Part shown: positions 33,664 to 37,537 of the stretch, in pieces
Layout of the letters: the number at the start of each line of letters is the position of its first letter
How positions within the stretch are numbered: the first letter of the stretch is position 1
Source of the DNA: an uncultured Bacillota bacterium
Lineage (GTDB): Bacteria; Bacillota_I; Bacilli_A; Erysipelotrichales; Erysipelotrichaceae
Direction of reading: 5' to 3'
DNA: 37,537 nt
NCBI GenBank assembly: GCA_900319675.1
Contig: ONPK01000006.1
Span: 1-37,537 of the forward strand
The notes under the pieces: model-generated
What the model was told of the DNA's origin: nothing
The model's database searches: none
Seen by the model: only the letters and a program-made list of their open reading frames with translations
Made by a program: the position numbers and the translations under genes

Positions 33664-34640
33664 GCGAAGAAAAACCTATTCTGAGCGTCAGAAATCTTAA
33701 GACCTACTTCGATGTTACCAAGGGAATATTTACCAAGAAGCAGATCGTCAAGGCCGTTGATGATGTATCATTCGACGTAATGGAAAATGAGACATTCGGT
33801 CTTGTAGGCGAATCAGGATGCGGCAAGACAACACTTGGCCGTACCATCGTAAAGCTCTATGAACCGGAAAGCGGTTCAATAGAATTCCAGGGCAAGGACA
33901 TTGCCAAACTGCATGGCAAGGAACTCATCAGTTTCCGCAAGGACATGCAGATGATCTTCCAGGATCCATATGCATCTCTCAACCCACGTATGACCGTAGG
34001 CGAGATCATCAAGGAACCGATGATCATTCACAACATCTACAACACGGATGAAGAAAGAGAACAGCGAGTCGTTGAACTGCTGAAGATCGTAGGACTGAAA
34101 CCTGACCATATCAGAAGATATCCTGCTGAATTCTCCGGCGGCCAGAGACAGCGTGTCGGAATTGCCAGAGCACTGGCAGTCAATCCGAAGTTCATCGTCT
34201 GTGACGAACCTATTTCAGCTCTGGACGTATCCATTCAGGCTCAGGTTGTAAACCTGCTGAAGGACATTCAGAAGGAAATGGGATTATCCTACCTGTTCAT
34301 TGCTCATGACCTTTCAATGGTCAAGCACATATCAGACCGTATCGGTGTAATGTACCTGGGTCACCTGGTAGAATGCGGGCCTTCAAATGACGTATATCAC
34401 CGTCCGCTGCACCCATACACAATTGCCTTATTGTCAGCTATTCCGATCCCTGATCCGGACGTAGCCAAGAATAAGCAGAGAATCGTACTTGGCGGAGAAG
34501 TGCCAAGCCCGATCAACCCTCCTGAGGGTTGTCCGTTCTGTACCAGATGCACCAGGGCTACAGAACGATGCCATAAAGAAAGACCTAAACCAATTCAGGT
34601 CGGAACTCGTACAGTTGCATGCCATCTGTATGAAAAGTAA
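33660..34640 (+). CDS. oppF: oligopeptide ABC transporter ATP-binding protein OppF
   Basis: 326 residues. Walker A is GESGCGKTT, the signature is [16 protein letters not shown], Walker B is [12 protein letters not shown] and the H-loop is FIAHDLSMV. The C-terminal domain has [18 protein letters not shown] and ends ACHLYEK. It contains the OppF-type inserted sequence around the ATP site ([20 protein letters not shown]). It is the second ATPase of the importer; oppA follows 18 nt later. Confidence 0.93.
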   Translation: MSEEKPILSVRNLKTYFDVTKGIFTKKQIVKAVDDVSFDVMENETFGLVGESGCGKTTLGRTIVKLYEPESGSIEFQGKDIAKLHGKELISFRKDMQMIFQDPYASLNPRMTVGEIIKEPMIIHNIYNTDEEREQRVVELLKIVGLKPDHIRRYPAEFSGGQRQRVGIARALAVNPKFIVCDEPISALDVSIQAQVVNLLKDIQKEMGLSYLFIAHDLSMVKHISDRIGVMYLGHLVECGPSNDVYHRPLHPYTIALLSAIPIPDPDVAKNKQRIVLGGEVPSPINPPEGCPFCTRCTRATERCHKERPKPIQVGTRTVACHLYEK

Positions 34641-34658
34641 TTAAGAAAGGGGAACTCT

Positions 34659-36296
34659 ATGAATTACAAAAAATTATTAGCATTAGTATTAGCAATTCTG
34701 ATGGCCTTAACACTGACAGCCTGTGGCGGCGGTGGCGGCGGCGGAGACAAACCGAGCGAGCCGACATTCAAGAAGACCTTCACATACTCTGTTGGTGGTG
34801 AACCAACTTACATGGATCCGGCAAGATGTGGTGACTCTGTTACAGCTGAGATCCATAATGAAATCTGGTACCCATTATTCTACTTAACAGAAGATGGCTC
34901 ACCGGCAAAGGGTGACTGTATCGACTATACGATCGATGACAGCGGCACAGTATACACATTCAAGCTTGATCCAAACGCAAAGTGGAGTGACGGTGTTGCT
35001 CTGACAGCTGATCAGTATGTATACGGCATCAAGCGTTGTATCGGCATGGGCTACGAAGATGTAGGCTACCTGACAATGATCACTAACTACATCGTCAATG
35101 CTGAAGCACACGTAGGTGACGCAGTAGCTGACATGGATGACGTAGGTGTAAAGGCTCTTGATGACTACACACTCGAAATCACATTGAATGCAAAGTGCCC
35201 ATTCTTCGTATCATTATTACCGACACAGGTATTCGCTGCAGTACGTTCTGAATTTGCTCCTGAAAAGGATTCAGAGTGGTCAAATACTGTTGGTTATCCG
35301 ACAACTGGTGCATTCTATCCAACAAAGATCGACTCAGCAAGTGAATACATCCTGGAAAAGAACCCATACTTCGCATTAGCTGACCAGGTATACTGCGATA
35401 AGCTCATCGCTAAGATCATGCCTTCAATGGAAGCTAGCCAGATGGCGTTCCAGACAGGTGAAATTGACTACGATACATCTGCAGACTCAAGTGCAACAAA
35501 GGTTGCTGACCTGGCAGACGCAATCGATATTCACGGCAACATCAACTACTACATGAACATCAACTGCTACACATCAAACGAAGCATTACAGAACGTTGAG
35601 ATCCGTCGTGCTCTGCAGTTAGGTATTGACAGAAGTGCATTCGTTACAGCTCTGGATGCCGGCGATGTTTACTATGAATTATACGGCTTCTTACCAGTAG
35701 GCATTCCTGACTTCAAGGGTGACTTCCGTACAAATCAGGATAATGAGCACAAGCTTGTTTACACTGACAAGGAAGCAGCTAAGGCAATCATGGAAAAGTA
35801 CGGCTACGGTCCAAATAACACACTGAAGCTTGAATACTACTACAACCAGAACGCTATGCATGACACAGTATCTGCAGTTATCAAGGAACAGTTAAAGGAC
35901 ATCTACGTTGACGTAACATTAAAGACAGCTGAATTACGTACATTCTTCGATGACAGAAGCTATGGACGTTACGACCTGGCTAGAAATGCCTTCTCAGCTG
36001 ACTACATGGATCCATGGAACTACCTCGAACTGATGGCAATCTACAATGACCCAGAGGGAAGAACATTCTTCGGTGATGAGACATATGACAAGCTGCTGTT
36101 CGAATCTATGGAATTAGAAGGTGAAGCTCGTTTCGCTAAGTTACACGAAGCTGAAACATATGCAATTGAAACAATGTGCTTCAACGTTCCATTATTCGGC
36201 TACGGTTCAGTATCATTACAGAAACCTGGTACAACCGGTGTTATCAATAACCCACAGGCTAACCACATCTTCTGGTTCGTCAAGTGCCCGGAATAA
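34659..36296 (+). CDS. oppA: oligopeptide-binding lipoprotein OppA
   Basis: 545 residues. The signal peptide ends in the lipobox LTAC (Cys 22), so the mature protein is lipid-anchored; a glycine-rich linker follows the cysteine. The SBP_bac_5 (family 5) fold is shown by GGEPTYMDPARCGDSVTAEI, KWSDGVALTADQYVYGIKR, the NVEIRRALQLGIDRSAF helix and the C-terminal FNVPLFGYGSVSLQKPGTTG. It delivers peptides to OppBCDF. It is last in the operon, and its codons are strikingly biased to ACA, TTA and GCT/GCA compared with oppBCDF, a pattern I link to high expression. Confidence 0.92.
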   Translation: MNYKKLLALVLAILMALTLTACGGGGGGGDKPSEPTFKKTFTYSVGGEPTYMDPARCGDSVTAEIHNEIWYPLFYLTEDGSPAKGDCIDYTIDDSGTVYTFKLDPNAKWSDGVALTADQYVYGIKRCIGMGYEDVGYLTMITNYIVNAEAHVGDAVADMDDVGVKALDDYTLEITLNAKCPFFVSLLPTQVFAAVRSEFAPEKDSEWSNTVGYPTTGAFYPTKIDSASEYILEKNPYFALADQVYCDKLIAKIMPSMEASQMAFQTGEIDYDTSADSSATKVADLADAIDIHGNINYYMNINCYTSNEALQNVEIRRALQLGIDRSAFVTALDAGDVYYELYGFLPVGIPDFKGDFRTNQDNEHKLVYTDKEAAKAIMEKYGYGPNNTLKLEYYYNQNAMHDTVSAVIKEQLKDIYVDVTLKTAELRTFFDDRSYGRYDLARNAFSADYMDPWNYLELMAIYNDPEGRTFFGDETYDKLLFESMELEGEARFAKLHEAETYAIETMCFNVPLFGYGSVSLQKPGTTGVINNPQANHIFWFVKCPE

Positions 36297-36317
36297 AGTA
36301 AAGGTTACGGATTAAAC

Positions 36318-36350
36318 ACAGGAGAGAACTTAACAGGTTCTCTCCTGTTC
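36318..36350 (+). terminator. terminator hairpin after oppA
   Basis: ACAGGAGAGAAC (36318-36329) pairs perfectly with GTTCTCTCCTGT (36337-36348) around a 7-nt loop. The following TCACTATTATTT is only moderately T-rich. Confidence 0.75.
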
Positions 36351-36420
36351 ACTATTATTTGGCTTTCTGTGGTAATGAATACTCATTGGCAGAGAAAATC
36401 AAATAAGGGAGGATCTACTA

Positions 36421-37537
36421 TGAAACAGATCGAACTTGATAAGTTTAAGGAATTTACGTTTCTTTCCAATCTGAACATCAACAGACAGAAGGATACGCTG
36501 TTTTTCGTGCGCACGGAAACCGACATGAAGAACAACGGCTACCGCCAGCAGTTACTGGCAATGAATGTCACGGACAGAAAGATCAGGAAGGTTTCACGCT
36601 GGATGAAGGGAATTAACTATGCCGTTCTGAAGGACGGTGTGTTCTTCGTGGATAACGGCAGGGAAAAGAAACCTGTTTCCAGATTCTTCAGGGTAACTCC
36701 AGAGGGAAGTGAGGAGGCTTTCACTATTCCGCTGCCGGTGGGCAGAATGATCGATTTCGATGAAGACCATCTGGTAGTTTCAGTCGATACGAACATGAAC
36801 TGTCCTAACTACTTCACCATGAGCGATGATGAGAAAAAAGCTCATGATGACAACATAAAGGAAAACGCAGATTACATCATCTTTGATGAATATCCGTTCG
36901 TCTTTAACGGGGCTGGAGTAGTAAACGGCAACCGTACCTCACTGTACATGGTTGACAAGAATGACTGGTCCGTTAAGAAGATCGTTCCTGATACCTTCAA
37001 CGTCGGCAGTTTTGAGATGATCAACGGCAAGCTGATCATCTGTGCCAATGACTTTGAAACGGTAATGACTAAATGGGACAAGATCTATCAGTATGATCCA
37101 AAGAAGAACAAGGTAAAGGAAATCTATTCTGAGAAGATGCAGATTCACAGAGTCTTCGAAGAAAATGGTAAGATATATGTAAAGGGTACTTTCGGCAGAG
37201 ACTATGGTGAAATGGAAGCCGGCAAGTTCTATGAACTTAAAAACGGCAATATGGAACTCAGAGTTGATACTGAATACTCAATGTATAATTCAACCGCAAC
37301 AGACTCCCGCTACGGCCGCTGCAAGAATTACTTCAACTATGACGGCAGTAACTACTTCATCACCTGCGATAAGGATAAAGGTGTATTGCTGAAGCTGGTA
37401 AATGATGAACTGATCAAGGTTATAGACATTGACGGCACGGTAGATGACTTCGTGGCAACGGATAACGGATTCTTCACCATCGCCATGCTGAAGCAGAATC
37501 TGCAGGAGATTTGTTTCATAAAGAACAACAAGGTCAA
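36421..37537 (+). CDS. S9-family peptidase (acylaminoacyl-peptidase/prolyl oligopeptidase type), N-terminal part, runs off the window
   Basis: The frame opens at ATG 36421 after AGGGAGGA and remains open to the last base (372 codons). The sequence is beta-propeller-like, with repeated short strands such as KDTLFFVRTETD, YAVLKDGVFFVDNG, NGKLIICANDFE and ENGKIYVKGTF. The motif DNIKENADYIIFDEYPFVFN with NRTSLYMVDKND is typical of Bacillota S9 peptidases of the S9C type. The Ser-Asp-His hydrolase domain would lie beyond the window. There is no signal peptide, so it is cytosolic. Its place behind the Opp importer fits hydrolysis of imported peptides. Propeller assignment is good; catalytic competence is unseen. 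Confidence 0.72.

Noticed and set aside
1-37537. CRISPR arrays, tRNA or rRNA genes, insertion sequences, toxin-antitoxin or restriction systems
   Set aside because: No regularly spaced repeats, cloverleaf-like segments, transposase motifs or defence enzymes were recognised. The Fic-like gene was considered as a toxin but lacks the active site and an antitoxin partner.

Overview
The window looks like chromosomal DNA of a low-to-moderate GC Gram-positive bacterium (Bacillota). The supporting evidence is an rsmG-noc-parA-parB block in the Bacillus-type order, a cell-wall-anchored S8 protease with an LPXTG-like tail, a lipoprotein-type OppA, strong AGGAGG-like ribosome binding sites and TGnTATAAT extended -10 promoters. 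The overall style suggests an Erysipelotrichia-type gut commensal, but that is a guess because no rRNA or other marker is present. I see no tRNA, rRNA, CRISPR array, insertion sequence or prophage block.

Layout. (1) 1-1001: the end of an N-acetylglucosamine-6-phosphate deacetylase gene whose C-terminus is cut by a 7-bp tandem duplication. (2) 1079-2607: an overlapping pair of membrane-anchored proteins of unknown function that share phage-structural-protein-like repeats. (3) 2712-8063, plus strand: a polysaccharide deacetylase, a DUF218 membrane protein, then an overlapping MoxR / DUF58 / DUF4129 trio. (4) 8053-8442, minus: a hotdog thioesterase. (5) 8507-12544, plus: an ABC exporter pair, methionine aminopeptidase and a PfkB sugar-phosphate kinase. 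(6) 12573-17275, minus: a DUF3592 protein, a degenerate Fic-like protein, DUF1893, ParB, ParA, a Noc-like ParB paralogue and RsmG. (7) 17393-20102, plus: the TldD/TldE protease pair. (8) 20202-22169: a second nagA overlapping a fumarylacetoacetate-hydrolase-family gene that carries a frameshift. (9) 22194-22733, minus: an SRAP (abasic-site shield) protein. (10) 22877-29307: a very large secreted subtilisin-like protease, frameshifted between its catalytic Asp and His, preceded by a cre-like site. (11) 29493-30563: an AbrB-family membrane protein. (12) 30792-36296: a complete oppBCDFA oligopeptide importer. (13) 36421-end: the start of an S9-family peptidase.

The right half reads as a peptide-scavenging region: a surface protease, an oligopeptide ABC importer and a cytosolic S9 peptidase lie one after another, with TldD/E not far upstream. 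The two nagA genes point to amino-sugar use. The middle is the chromosome-segregation neighbourhood, which in Bacillota usually lies near oriC.

Three genes (nagA-1, the FAH gene and the S8 protease) are out of frame. The first is a 7-bp tandem duplication and the other two are apparent single-base losses in short homopolymers. Whether these are biological or assembly errors cannot be decided from this sequence alone. No obvious new defence or mobile system was found. The least explained items are the repeat-bearing membrane pair, the Noc-like protein with no membrane-targeting N-terminus, the degenerate Fic-like protein, and the protease carrying both a dockerin-like and a cohesin-like segment.
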